Notes: generated by a model not told the origin, from the sequence alone. A stretch of DNA of 64,000 bases from Hungatella_A sp034142505 (GCA_034142505.1 JAWZDV010000086.1:17362-81361); one strand, 5' to 3'. Positions 33,788 to 42,149 are shown, numbered from the stretch's first letter. A program made the numbers and translations.

Positions 33788-34339
33788 TTATTTTTTGTTC
33801 AAATCAATCAGTTCTTTTGCCATCGTTTTCATTTCCTCAATGGTTACGTTTCTATTGATATCCATAAACATGTAAGAAATCTCATCGTCCACCCAGGCGA
33901 CAGAATTTCCCTGCTCTTCGCTGCTGTACAAGATGTAGTCACCATATTTTGTAATCGTGAATTTCTCAGAATATGTCTGATTGCCCGCTGGCTCCGCCGA
34001 CAGGCTGATCGTCTGGGTACTGTCGTTTTTTACTCTGCTGTATGAGAAACTGATGCCTTTTCTGGAGTTGACGACTGCGCCCTTAGAATCATAGTCAGAT
34101 ATTTCCGTAATGGAACCTTCCTTAAACTGAAATTCTTTTGCCATTGTCTCCAGCAGTTTTGGCACAAACCCAACATCTTTTTTTAAAGTTTCCGCATCCG
34201 GAAGTTTGGTATAGTCAGACCCGGAAGAGGAACTGCTGACTTTCGTCTGGTTTGATGACGCAGTGGAAGCGTAGGAGGGGATCACGTTGAACATGACAGC
34301 TGCTGATAAAGCGAAAATGGTTATTATTTTTTTCTTCAT
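33788..34339 (-). CDS. Secreted protein of unknown function
   Basis: A 183-residue protein with a clear signal peptide (MKKKIITIFALSAAVMFNVIPSYAS). A Ser-rich linker precedes a domain of about 130 residues beginning LPDAETLKKDVGFVPKLLETMAKEFQFKEGSITEISDYDSKG, with strands such as KYGDYILYSSEEQGNSVAWVDDEISYMFM and a final helix VTIEEMKTMAKELIDLN. The pattern resembles DUF4367-type domains of Firmicutes sporulation and wall proteins, but I make no firm assignment. Confidence 0.8.
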   Translation of the reverse strand: MKKKIITIFALSAAVMFNVIPSYASTASSNQTKVSSSSSGSDYTKLPDAETLKKDVGFVPKLLETMAKEFQFKEGSITEISDYDSKGAVVNSRKGISFSYSRVKNDSTQTISLSAEPAGNQTYSEKFTITKYGDYILYSSEEQGNSVAWVDDEISYMFMDINRNVTIEEMKTMAKELIDLNKK

Positions 34340-34505
34340 AAAAATCTCCTTTGTTTGATAGATATATCTGGTTTCTGATTAACAGTATATCAGCGCATTC
34401 TCTAAAAATCCTCAAAGTTCTATATTTTGGGAGTGATGACAGTTCCAGGCAAAATAAAATCCTCCTAATCTCCACATACTATGGATGGAGATGGAGGTGA
34501 ATCTT

Positions 34506-34652
34506 ATGGAATATGAGAAGAAGTCAGACAGCTGCGGCTGTCACAGAGGAGACAAGCCGGACAAAGATAAAAACGGCTCCTCAAAAAACAGCAGTGTAGA
34601 ACCCCTGCCGGAATCCTCACGCCCGAGACGTGACGGCCCTGGCGGAGACTGA
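34506..34652 (+). CDS. Small charged protein, 48 residues
   Basis: ATG 34506 is preceded by GGAGGTGAATCTT, an excellent ribosome site, and opens a 48-codon frame ending at 34652. It begins MEYEKKSDSCGCHRGDKPDK and is rich in Lys, Asp, Ser and Arg with one CGC motif. An intrinsic terminator follows 14 bases later. I recognise no family. The regulatory signals make it a likely real small protein. Confidence 0.65.
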   Translation: MEYEKKSDSCGCHRGDKPDKDKNGSSKNSSVEPLPESSRPRRDGPGGD

Positions 34653-34665
34653 TCGTGTAACTGTC

Positions 34666-34702
34666 AAAAAACCTGCCCGGCAATCACCGGTGCAGGTTTT
34701 TT
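34666..34702. terminator. Bidirectional terminator
   Basis: A perfect 11-bp stem AAAAAACCTGC (34666-34676) with GCAGGTTTTTT (34692-34702). It serves the small gene at 34506 and the convergent small gene at 34711. Confidence 0.9.
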
Positions 34703-34710
34703 GTGTGGCC

Positions 34711-34854
34711 TTACCCTTCTTTTACAATCTCTTCCAGTACATTGATCAAATCATAAATGGTATTGATCTGTACATTCCGTTCCAGAATCTGGTTTTTCAA
34801 ATCGATGGATAAGGTCTCGAATTTGGCCTGTACGGCCGGCGCTATATAAGACAT
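34711..34854 (-). CDS. Small conserved-looking protein, 47 residues
   Basis: A 47-residue frame starting at the ATG at 34854, with GAGGTGAATATC upstream. It reads MSYIAPAVQAKFETLSIDL and continues as an amphipathic helix ending DLINVLEEIVKEG. A longer reading to 34950 has no ribosome site. No function is known to me. It lies divergent from carA and convergent with the other small gene. Confidence 0.65.
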   Translation of the reverse strand: MSYIAPAVQAKFETLSIDLKNQILERNVQINTIYDLINVLEEIVKEG

Positions 34855-34933
34855 GATATTCACCTCACCGTTAGGGTGTGCGGATGCCGAAAAAAATATT
34901 CCAAAAGACAACACAAAAACATGCAGAAAACAG

Positions 34934-34962
34934 TTGAAATCTGTCGTCAAATCGTGTATAAT
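34934..34962 (+). promoter_or_regulatory. carAB promoter
   Basis: TTGAAA (34934-34939), 17-base spacer and TATAAT (34957-34962). The start would be near 34969, leaving a leader of about 87 bases. I see no PyrR-type terminator/antiterminator or other riboswitch in the leader. Confidence 0.85.
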
Positions 34963-35055
34963 CTATTCAATTTGGGCAAAAGTATAGCAACCGAAAAGTT
35001 TTTCCCAAAACAGCAACTGGAACATTGCAAAATCACGAAAGGAATGGTACCAAGT

Positions 35056-36201
35056 ATGAAAGCATTTCTGATCCTGGAAGATGGAACCGTGTTCGAAGGA
35101 ACAAGCATCGGTTCGACCAGAGAAGTTATCAGCGAAATCGTGTTCAATACCTCCATGACCGGTTATTTGGAAGTGTTAACCGACCCGTCCTATGCGGGAC
35201 AGGCAGTGGTTATGACTTATCCGCTCATTGGTAATTATGGTATTTGTCATGAAGATATGGAGTCCAAAAAACCTTGGCCGGACGGCTATATAGTCAGAGA
35301 GTTATCTAGAATCCCCAGCAACTTCAGAAGCGGGGATACCATCCAGAATTTCTTAGAAACCAATGATATACCTGGTATCTGTGGCATCGACACAAGAGCC
35401 CTTACAAAGATATTAAGAGAAAAAGGAACCATGAACGGCATGATTACCACCAATGAACAGTTTGATGTGGCGGAAGTGACTGCACGCATGAAAAATTATA
35501 CGGTAACCGGTGTTGTGAAGGCGACCTCCTGTAAGGAACCATTTGTGCTGGAGCCAGCCGCTCCCGATGCGGAGGTAACATCCATCCGGACTGCTGAGAA
35601 ACTGGAAGCCCTGAAAAGACAGGCGGGCAGAGGAAAGAGAGTGGCCCTGTTAGACCTGGGCGCAAAGAAGAATATCGCCCAGTCCTTAGCCGAGCGCGGC
35701 TGCGAGGTGACGGTGTATCCCAGCCACACCACCGCGGAAGAAATTTTAAAGACGAACCCGGATGGCATTATGCTGTCCAACGGTCCTGGCGACCCGAAGG
35801 AGAATGTGGAGGTGATTGCTGAGATCCGCAAACTCTACGAGTCCGGCGTCCCGATTTTCGCCATCTGTCTTGGGCATCAGCTGATGGCGCTGGCCACAGG
35901 CGCCGATACCTATAAATTAAAATACGGACACAGGGGAGGCAACCATCCGGTGAAGGATCTGGAGACCGGAAGAGTGTACATTTCCTCCCAGAATCATGGT
36001 TATGCCGTGGATATGGACAGTCTGGACCCGAATGTGGCCGAGCCGGCATTTGTCAATGTCAACGACGGCACCAACGAAGGGTTAAAGTATGTGGGAAAAA
36101 ATATTTTCACCGTACAGTACCATCCGGAGGCCTGCCCGGGTCCCCAGGATTCCAGTTACTTATTTGACCGATTTTTGAACATGATGGAGGTAAATGCATA
36201 A
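35056..36201 (+). CDS. carA: Carbamoyl-phosphate synthase small subunit (glutaminase)
   Basis: About 381 residues. The class I glutamine amidotransferase subunit hydrolyses glutamine and channels ammonia to CarB for arginine and pyrimidine synthesis. The N-terminal CPSase domain begins MKAFLILEDGTVFEGTSIG, and the nucleophile Cys is in IFAICLGHQLMA. The His-Glu pair is in VQYHPEACPGP. Start at ATG 35056, with AAAGGA 12 bases upstream. The stop overlaps the carB ATG (TAATG), so the two are translationally coupled. Confidence 0.97.
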   Translation: MKAFLILEDGTVFEGTSIGSTREVISEIVFNTSMTGYLEVLTDPSYAGQAVVMTYPLIGNYGICHEDMESKKPWPDGYIVRELSRIPSNFRSGDTIQNFLETNDIPGICGIDTRALTKILREKGTMNGMITTNEQFDVAEVTARMKNYTVTGVVKATSCKEPFVLEPAAPDAEVTSIRTAEKLEALKRQAGRGKRVALLDLGAKKNIAQSLAERGCEVTVYPSHTTAEEILKTNPDGIMLSNGPGDPKENVEVIAEIRKLYESGVPIFAICLGHQLMALATGADTYKLKYGHRGGNHPVKDLETGRVYISSQNHGYAVDMDSLDPNVAEPAFVNVNDGTNEGLKYVGKNIFTVQYHPEACPGPQDSSYLFDRFLNMMEVNA

Positions 36202-39200
36202 TGCCGAAGAATCCAGAGATTAAAAAAGTATTAGTGCTCGGTTCCGGTCCGATTATCATCGGCCAGGCTGCGGAGTTCGACTATGCGGGTACCCAGGCGT
36301 GCCGCTCTTTAAAAGAAGAAGGAATCGAAGTCGTACTCCTCAACTCCAATCCGGCCACCATCATGACCGACAAGGATATCGCGGACAAAGTGTACATCGA
36401 GCCGCTGACCCTGGAAGTGGTGGAGCAGCTGATTTTGAAAGAGAAGCCGGACAGTGTTCTCCCGACTCTGGGCGGACAGGCAGGCTTAAACTTAGCCATG
36501 GAGTTAGAGGAGGCCGGATTCTTGAAGAAGAACGGCGTGCGCCTCATCGGTACCACGGCAGAAACCATCAAGAAGGCGGAGGACCGCCTGGAATTCAAGA
36601 GCACCATGGAGAAAATCGGCGAGCCGGTTGCTCCCTCCAAGGTGGTGGAAAACATTGAGGACGGTATCGCGTTCACCAACACCATCGGTTATCCGGTTGT
36701 GCTTCGTCCGGCCTATACCCTTGGCGGAAGCGGCGGCGGTATCGCGAAGAACCAGGAAGAACTGGTGGAGATCCTGGGAAATGGTCTCCGTTTAAGCCGT
36801 GTCGGCCAGGTGCTGGTGGAGCGCTGCATCGCGGGCTGGAAGGAGATCGAGTACGAGGTGATGCGTGACGGCGCCGGCAATGTAATTACCGTATGTAATA
36901 TGGAAAACATTGACCCGGTGGGCGTGCATACCGGAGACAGTATCGTTGTGGCCCCGTCCCAGACGCTGGGGGACAAAGAGTACCAGATGCTTCGGACCTC
37001 CGCGCTCAACATTATCACCGAGCTGGGTATCACCGGCGGCTGCAACGTGCAGTACGCTCTTCATCCCACCAGCTTTGAGTACTGTGTCATCGAGGTAAAC
37101 CCACGTGTAAGCCGTTCCTCCGCCCTGGCATCTAAGGCGACAGGATACCCTATCGCGAAGGTGGCGGCAAAGATTGCGCTGGGCTACACCCTTGATGAGA
37201 TCAGGAATGCGGTAACAAAGAAGACCTATGCAAGTTTCGAGCCGATGCTGGACTACTGTGTAGTCAAGATGCCGAGACTGCCGTTTGATAAATTCATCAG
37301 TGCCAAGAGAAGTCTGGGCACCCAGATGAAGGCGACCGGAGAGGTGATGAGTATCTGCACCAGTTTTGAGGGCGGGCTCATGAAGGCGATCCGTTCCTTA
37401 GAGCAGCATGTAGACAGTCTGATGTCCTATGATTTTAGCAGCCTGGATGAAGACCAGCTGCTGGAGCAGTTAGCCAAGGTGGACGACCGCAGAATCTGGG
37501 TGATCGCGGAGGCGCTGCGCCGCGGCATTTCCTATGAGACCATCCATGAGATTACCATGATTGACTACTGGTTTATCGACAAGCTGGCCATCATCGTGGA
37601 GATGGAGCAGGCATTAAAGAATGGTCCGCTGACTTTAGAGCTGTTACGAGAAGCAAAGAGAATCGAGTTTCCTGACAACGTGATTTCCAGACTTACCGGC
37701 ATTTCCGAAGAGGAAATCAAGAAGATGAGAAAAGACAACGGGATCGTTGCGGCTTACAAGATTGTGGATACCTGCGCGGCGGAATTTGCGGCGGAGACGC
37801 CATACTATTACTCCTGTTTCGGAAGCTTTAACGAGGTGGAAGAGAACCATGACAAGAAAAAAGTTCTGGTATTAGGCTCCGGCCCGATCCGGATCGGCCA
37901 GGGAATCGAGTTTGACTTTTGTTCCGTTCACAGCACCTGGGCTTTCAAGAAAGAGGGCTTTGAGACCATCATTATCAACAACAACCCGGAGACTGTGAGT
38001 ACGGACTTCGATATCGCGGATAAACTGTATTTTGAACCGCTGACACCGGAGGATGTGGAGTCCATTGTAGACATCGAGAAACCGGACGGCGCGGTGGTAC
38101 AGTTTGGCGGACAGACGGCCATCAAGCTGACGGAAGCGCTGATGAAGATGGGTGTGCCGATTTTAGGAACCGCGGCCGAGGATGTGGACGCGGCTGAGGA
38201 CCGGGAGCTGTTTGACGCGATTTTAGAGCAGTGCCAGATTCCGAGACCGGCGGGCGACACCGTGTATACGGCGGAGGAGGCTAAGGAAGTAGCTAACCGC
38301 CTGGGTTATCCGGTGATGGTGCGGCCTTCCTACGTGCTGGGCGGCCAGGGCATGCAGATCGCCATTTCCGATCATGATATCGATGAGTTTATCGGCATCA
38401 TCAATCAGATTGCACAGGATCATCCGATACTGGTGGATAAATATATCGTGGGTAAGGAGATTGAGGTTGACGCGGTCTGCGACGGCGAAGATATCCTGAT
38501 TCCCGGAATTATGGAGCATATCGAGAGAGCCGGTGTTCATTCCGGCGACAGCATCTCCGTGTACCCGGCCCAGAGCATTTCCCCGGCCACGAAGGAGAAG
38601 CTGGTGGAGTACACCAAAAGACTGGCGAGAGCGCTTCATGTAAGCGGAATGATCAACATCCAGTTTATTGTCAGCGGCGATTCGGAAAGTCCCCATCGCT
38701 GCGCTCAGGGGAATGATGTATATGTCATCGAGGTAAACCCCCGTTCCTCCAGAACCGTGCCGTATATTAGCAAGGTCACCGGGATTCCCATTGTGCCGCT
38801 GGCGACTCAGGTTATCTGTGGTCATAAGTTAAAAGACCTGGGCTATACACCGGGGCTTCAGCCTGAGGCGGACTATATTGCCATCAAGATGCCGGTATTC
38901 TCCTTTGAGAAAATCCGCGGCGCCGATATCAGCCTGGGGCCGGAGATGAAGTCTACCGGAGAGTGTCTCGGTATCGCGAAGACCTTTAACGAGGCCCTTT
39001 ACAAGGCGTTCGAGGGGGCCGGAATCAAGCTTCCGAAGCATAAGAACATGATTATCACGGTGAAGGATGAGGATAAAGAGGAGATCGTTGACATCGCCAG
39101 AAGATTCCAGGCGGTGGGCTACAAGATTTTCTCCACCAGAGGAACCGCCAAGGTGTTAAATGACAACGGCGTCAAGGCGCTGGCTGTCCACAAGATTGAG

Positions 39201-39437
39201 CAGGAGTCACCGAACCTTCTGGATCTGATTCTGGGTCATGAGATCGACCTGGTCATCGATACTCCGCCGCAGGGCGCGGACAGAAGCCGTGACGGATTTA
39301 TCATCCGGAGAAATGCTATCGAGACCGGCGTGAACGTGCTGACCTCCTTAGATACGGCGGCGGCTCTGGCCACCAGCCTGGAGAACCGGGCGAAGGAATT
39401 GACGCTGATTGATATCGCTACTGTAAAAAATGTATAA
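36201..39437 (+). CDS. carB: Carbamoyl-phosphate synthase large subunit
   Basis: A 1078-residue synthase of normal length with two homologous halves. Each half starts with a KVLVLGSGPIxIGQ nucleotide-binding motif (residues about 8 and 553) and contains an ATP-grasp domain (VVLRPAYTLGGSGGGIA; VMVRPSYVLGGQGM). The C-terminal MGS-like allosteric domain (residues about 940-1070, RRFQAVGYKIFSTRGTAKVL) binds UMP or ornithine in other species. It is coupled to carA and followed by a strong terminator. Confidence 0.98.
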   Translation: MPKNPEIKKVLVLGSGPIIIGQAAEFDYAGTQACRSLKEEGIEVVLLNSNPATIMTDKDIADKVYIEPLTLEVVEQLILKEKPDSVLPTLGGQAGLNLAMELEEAGFLKKNGVRLIGTTAETIKKAEDRLEFKSTMEKIGEPVAPSKVVENIEDGIAFTNTIGYPVVLRPAYTLGGSGGGIAKNQEELVEILGNGLRLSRVGQVLVERCIAGWKEIEYEVMRDGAGNVITVCNMENIDPVGVHTGDSIVVAPSQTLGDKEYQMLRTSALNIITELGITGGCNVQYALHPTSFEYCVIEVNPRVSRSSALASKATGYPIAKVAAKIALGYTLDEIRNAVTKKTYASFEPMLDYCVVKMPRLPFDKFISAKRSLGTQMKATGEVMSICTSFEGGLMKAIRSLEQHVDSLMSYDFSSLDEDQLLEQLAKVDDRRIWVIAEALRRGISYETIHEITMIDYWFIDKLAIIVEMEQALKNGPLTLELLREAKRIEFPDNVISRLTGISEEEIKKMRKDNGIVAAYKIVDTCAAEFAAETPYYYSCFGSFNEVEENHDKKKVLVLGSGPIRIGQGIEFDFCSVHSTWAFKKEGFETIIINNNPETVSTDFDIADKLYFEPLTPEDVESIVDIEKPDGAVVQFGGQTAIKLTEALMKMGVPILGTAAEDVDAAEDRELFDAILEQCQIPRPAGDTVYTAEEAKEVANRLGYPVMVRPSYVLGGQGMQIAISDHDIDEFIGIINQIAQDHPILVDKYIVGKEIEVDAVCDGEDILIPGIMEHIERAGVHSGDSISVYPAQSISPATKEKLVEYTKRLARALHVSGMINIQFIVSGDSESPHRCAQGNDVYVIEVNPRSSRTVPYISKVTGIPIVPLATQVICGHKLKDLGYTPGLQPEADYIAIKMPVFSFEKIRGADISLGPEMKSTGECLGIAKTFNEALYKAFEGAGIKLPKHKNMIITVKDEDKEEIVDIARRFQAVGYKIFSTRGTAKVLNDNGVKALAVHKIEQESPNLLDLILGHEIDLVIDTPPQGADRSRDGFIIRRNAIETGVNVLTSLDTAAALATSLENRAKELTLIDIATVKNV

Positions 39438-39444
39438 AAAGATC

Positions 39445-39480
39445 CAGCCGCCGGAATGTGGGGTTCCGGCGGCTGTTTTT
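39445..39480 (+). terminator. Intrinsic terminator after carB
   Basis: A perfect 12-bp stem CAGCCGCCGGAA (39445-39456) with TTCCGGCGGCTG (39464-39475), followed by TTTTT. Confidence 0.95.
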
Positions 39481-39492
39481 CTATCTCAATGG

Positions 39493-39918
39493 TTAGGTTG
39501 TGTCTGTGGGGGCAATTCCGTATTCTTTAAATAATTGTTCCCGGTACTGCAGGTCTTCAATGGATTTCATCAGAGCGATATACCGCCTCTCGTCCATCAG
39601 TTTTTCGGAAAGAATCGAATAGCGGCCGGTCTGCTGTGTCACCTGCTGTGATTCCGTGACAGGTTCCGATCGATTGGAGTGTTCCGCGTTTGGAGTGGAA
39701 TCACTGTCCGAATCATTGGGCGAAGCCATGGAAACTGCTGTGGCCTCTTTCCTGTCGGCATCCTTAGAATTCGAAAATAGATCTGTCTGCACCAAAACGG
39801 CAGATTCCTGAATCCTCCCGTGTTCCGGCAAATGTTCCTCCCGCTGCTTTCGTAATAGTTCTAATTCAAATTCCGATACATCCTCCATTCCAATCAGTTC
39901 GTCTTCATACATGTACAT
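39493..39918 (-). CDS. Hypothetical hydrophilic protein
   Basis: A 141-residue protein I do not recognise. It has an acidic N-terminal helix (YEDELIGMEDVSEFELELLRKQREEHL), a Ser/Asp/Thr-rich disordered middle and a C-terminal helix (KLMDERRYIALMKSIEDLQYREQLFKEYG). It has no signal peptide or membrane segment. It is encoded opposite to carB and divergent from the recombinase gene at 40144. Confidence 0.65.
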   Translation of the reverse strand: MYMYEDELIGMEDVSEFELELLRKQREEHLPEHGRIQESAVLVQTDLFSNSKDADRKEATAVSMASPNDSDSDSTPNAEHSNRSEPVTESQQVTQQTGRYSILSEKLMDERRYIALMKSIEDLQYREQLFKEYGIAPTDTT

Positions 39919-40143
39919 CGTCCCTTCTCTTCATGGTATCTGTCATCGGGTTTGTACCCATCTGTCACGATTGACAATTATTTGTCAGTATCATAACATA
40001 GATTGGGAAAACCATCAATGATTATTGCAAAAACTGCACAAGAAATGGCAAAAATTGCTTATTGAGACATGATTATGCGATAAAATTCTTGCAAGTTATG
40101 TCAATTTTCGATAAGGTAAAGGAAGAGAAAGGAGGTTTTTTAC

Positions 40144-41010
40144 ATGGAAGAACGCGATATGGAAAAACGCAATATGGTGAGAAAGGATATCCTGGCAGAT
40201 TATGGGAACTATCTTGAGGAGGAGGAGAGGAGCGCGGCCACGGTGGAGAAATATCTTCGGGACGTGGGGGCATTTCTCCGATATGCCGGGGATGCCGGCG
40301 GGATCAACCGGGAAATGGTACGGGAATATAAGCAAAGTTTGAAAGAGCGGTATAAGATTTCCAGTGCAAATTCCATGCTGGCGGCCCTGAACAGCTTTTT
40401 GGGATATTTGGGGAGAGACGAGTGGAAAGTGAAGCTGTTTAAGATGCAGAAGGTGATTTACGCCAGACAGGAGACGGAGCTGACCGGGAGGGATTATGAG
40501 CGGCTGGTGAGGACGGCGCAGAGAAATGGGGACGAGAAGATGAGTATGCTGCTCCAGACCATTGGAAGTACCGGAATCCGCATTAGTGAGCTGCGCTGCA
40601 TCACGGTGGAATCGCTGGAGACGGGGCGGGCGGAAATCTACAACAAGGGCAAATCCCGGCTGGCCCTGCTGCCGGCGGAACTGGCCAGACTGCTGAAGAA
40701 ATATTGCCGGAAGGCTGGAATCAAGGCCGGAAGCATTTTCATCACAAAGCATGGAAATCCGGTGGACAGAAGCAATATCAGCAAAAAAATGAAGCGGCTG
40801 GCCAGGGAGGCCGGTGTGGAGGAGGCGAAGGTATTTCCTCACAATCTGAGGCATTTATTTGCGCGGACCTTTTATAATCTGGAGAAAGATGTGGTGCGGC
40901 TGATGGACCTGCTGGGACATTCCAGCATCAACACGACCCGCATCTACACCATGACAACGGAGGACCAGCCCAGACGGCAGATGTCGCGGATGAGACTGGT
41001 TCTTGGCTAG
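40144..41010 (+). CDS. Tyrosine recombinase, probable DNA invertase of the adjacent switch
   Basis: A 288-residue XerC/D-like integrase. It has a SAM-like core-binding domain (residues about 12-95) and a catalytic domain with the full set: Arg146 in STGIRISEL, Lys in YNKGKSR, His233-x-x-Arg236 in FPHNLRHLFA, His259 in LLGHSS, and Tyr268 in TTRIYTM. AAAGGAGG lies upstream of the ATG. It stands alone with no phage or ICE genes around it, and an inverted-repeat-bounded promoter segment starts 26 bases after its stop. This arrangement matches recombinases that flip a neighbouring regulatory segment. Confidence 0.93.
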   Translation: MEERDMEKRNMVRKDILADYGNYLEEEERSAATVEKYLRDVGAFLRYAGDAGGINREMVREYKQSLKERYKISSANSMLAALNSFLGYLGRDEWKVKLFKMQKVIYARQETELTGRDYERLVRTAQRNGDEKMSMLLQTIGSTGIRISELRCITVESLETGRAEIYNKGKSRLALLPAELARLLKKYCRKAGIKAGSIFITKHGNPVDRSNISKKMKRLAREAGVEEAKVFPHNLRHLFARTFYNLEKDVVRLMDLLGHSSINTTRIYTMTTEDQPRRQMSRMRLVLG

Positions 41011-41024
41011 GAAATTGACAAAAT

Positions 41025-41062
41025 AAAAAACACCTCGTAATTAGCATTACGTGGTATTTTTT
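41025..41062. terminator. Bidirectional terminator built on the left recombination site
   Basis: Six A residues (41025-41030), the arm ACCTCGTAAT (41032-41041), TAGC, the arm ATTACGTGGT (41046-41055; one mismatch) and six T residues (41057-41062). The hairpin gives a T-run in both directions. Rightward it can end the recombinase transcript. Leftward it can stop the segment promoter from making antisense RNA to the recombinase gene. Confidence 0.75.
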
Positions 41063-41099
41063 CAAATCGTTTGAGGATGTTTCCCTCATGATATAGTCT

Positions 41100-41127
41100 A
41101 TTATACCCACTTTCGTAAAAATTGCAA
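41100..41127 (-). promoter_or_regulatory. Switch promoter, now pointing away from the surface operon
   Basis: On the minus strand TTGCAA (41127-41122), a 16-base spacer and TATAAT (41105-41100) form a near-consensus sigma-A promoter with a start near 41093. In this orientation RNA would end at the hairpin of the left repeat after roughly 60 bases. Two copies of a CGTAAAAATTGCAA-like repeat overlap the -35 region and may bind a regulator or the recombinase. Confidence 0.82.
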
Positions 41128-41280
41128 GATTGGAATCGTAAAAAATTGCAAAACTTGACAAAAGTTCGCACAATTATGGAATTGCGGGTGTGAAACAGCG
41201 CGGTTGGGCCAAGGAAGCCAAAATCGCGTTTTTGGCGTGCCGGAAATTGGGCGGACGCGGTGGACGATCTGGAAAAGACG

Positions 41281-41311
41281 GGCGGTCTGCGGGCGGAGAC
41301 CGCCTTTTTTT
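41281..41311 (+). terminator. Terminator inside the invertible segment
   Basis: A perfect 8-bp stem GGCGGTCT (41281-41288) with AGACCGCC (41297-41304), followed by seven T residues. It blocks rightward read-through into the signal peptidase operon in the present orientation and would point away after inversion. Confidence 0.93.
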
Positions 41312-41373
41312 AATGCTTACCTGGCAGAAATACTACGTAATGCTAATTACAGAGTGAAGAGAGGTGCCAGCCC

Positions 41374-42129
41374 GTGGAGACGGTCGAGAGAAGGGGAAGA
41401 TCCCGGAGAGAGAGGGGAAAGGACCGCGGGATAAAAGAAAAACGGAGTTCCCATTTTCGAACGGTCTGTTTCGGGGGATTTGATGAGGGGCAGGTACTTT
41501 GTTATCTCTGGGATATTGTGAAAGCCTTAGAGCTGGAACTAAATGCAGAGGAAGGACAGCGAGAAAAATTGGAACACCAGATGAGACAACGCGTCCGTGT
41601 GGAAATGCGACGGTATTTTGCCAGAAATAAACGCAGGAATGTGAGAAATCTGGTCCTGCTGGTGTGTGCTGTCCTGTGCTTCGGATGGCTGTTTGGATTT
41701 CAGATTGGGATCGACCGGGTATCGGGAACCTCCATGTATCCCTATCTCAATCACGGAGACTGGATTGTATACAGCCGTGTAGGAAAAGGAATCCGGCGGG
41801 ATGATGTTGTAGTATTTGAAAAGAATGGGGAGACCATGGTGAAACGGGTGGCCGGTCTTCCGGGAGACCGTGTGGAAATCAACCGGGCAGGGAGCCGGGT
41901 TGTAGTCAACGGAGAGCAGGTAAAAGAAGCATACGTTACCCTGACAAACGCGGAGGATGAGAAGAGCGGGAATCAGCTGGGAGGGCCTCATACGGTGATG
42001 AATGGCCAATATCTGGTGTTGGGAGACAACCGTGCGGAATCTGTGGACAGCCGTGACAGCAATGTGGGAACGGTTCCGCTTGAGGACGTGCTGGGGAAGG
42101 TTGTTTGGATAGTCAGGAAAGGAAGATAA
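41374..42129 (+). CDS. Signal peptidase I dedicated to the surface operon
   Basis: A 251-residue S26 signal peptidase of the prokaryotic Ser/Lys type. The catalytic Ser120 is in VSGTSMYPYLNHGD, Lys157 in TMVKRVAGLPGD, and box E is in VLGDNRAESVDSRD. A single membrane helix spans about residues 92-111. The first 90 residues are an unusually long, very basic cytosolic extension. The GTG start at 41374 follows GAGGTG by 7 bases. It is the first gene of the phase-variable operon and probably cleaves the leaders of the surface proteins that follow; that link is inferred from position. Confidence 0.93.
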   Translation: METVERRGRSRRERGKDRGIKEKRSSHFRTVCFGGFDEGQVLCYLWDIVKALELELNAEEGQREKLEHQMRQRVRVEMRRYFARNKRRNVRNLVLLVCAVLCFGWLFGFQIGIDRVSGTSMYPYLNHGDWIVYSRVGKGIRRDDVVVFEKNGETMVKRVAGLPGDRVEINRAGSRVVVNGEQVKEAYVTLTNAEDEKSGNQLGGPHTVMNGQYLVLGDNRAESVDSRDSNVGTVPLEDVLGKVVWIVRKGR

Positions 42130-42149
42130 ACAGGTTGGAGGAGTCTGGG

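Larger units (their letters stand above)
41037..41350. other. Invertible promoter segment with 16-bp inverted repeats (OFF orientation)
   Basis: GTAATTAGCATTACGT at 41037-41052 and its exact reverse complement ACGTAATGCTAATTAC at 41335-41350 bound about 280 bases. Similarity continues imperfectly past the repeats (CAC outside; GTATTT inside). Each repeat contains GTAAT and ATTAC around an asymmetric TAGC/GCTA core, the expected form of a tyrosine-recombinase site set for inversion. Inside are a strong promoter pointing left and a terminator pointing right. Inversion maps position x to 82387 minus x, placing the -10 at 41282-41287, reading right, with an RNA start about 80 bases before the signal peptidase gene. 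Confidence 0.85.

Noticed and set aside
39919..40143. TGTCA/TGACA inverted words upstream of the recombinase
   Set aside because: The words are short and common in AT-rich DNA; they are not long enough to call an operator.
40144..41010. Recombinase as a phage or ICE integrase
   Set aside because: No phage, ICE or tRNA attachment features surround it. The inverted repeats beside it fit a local invertase better.
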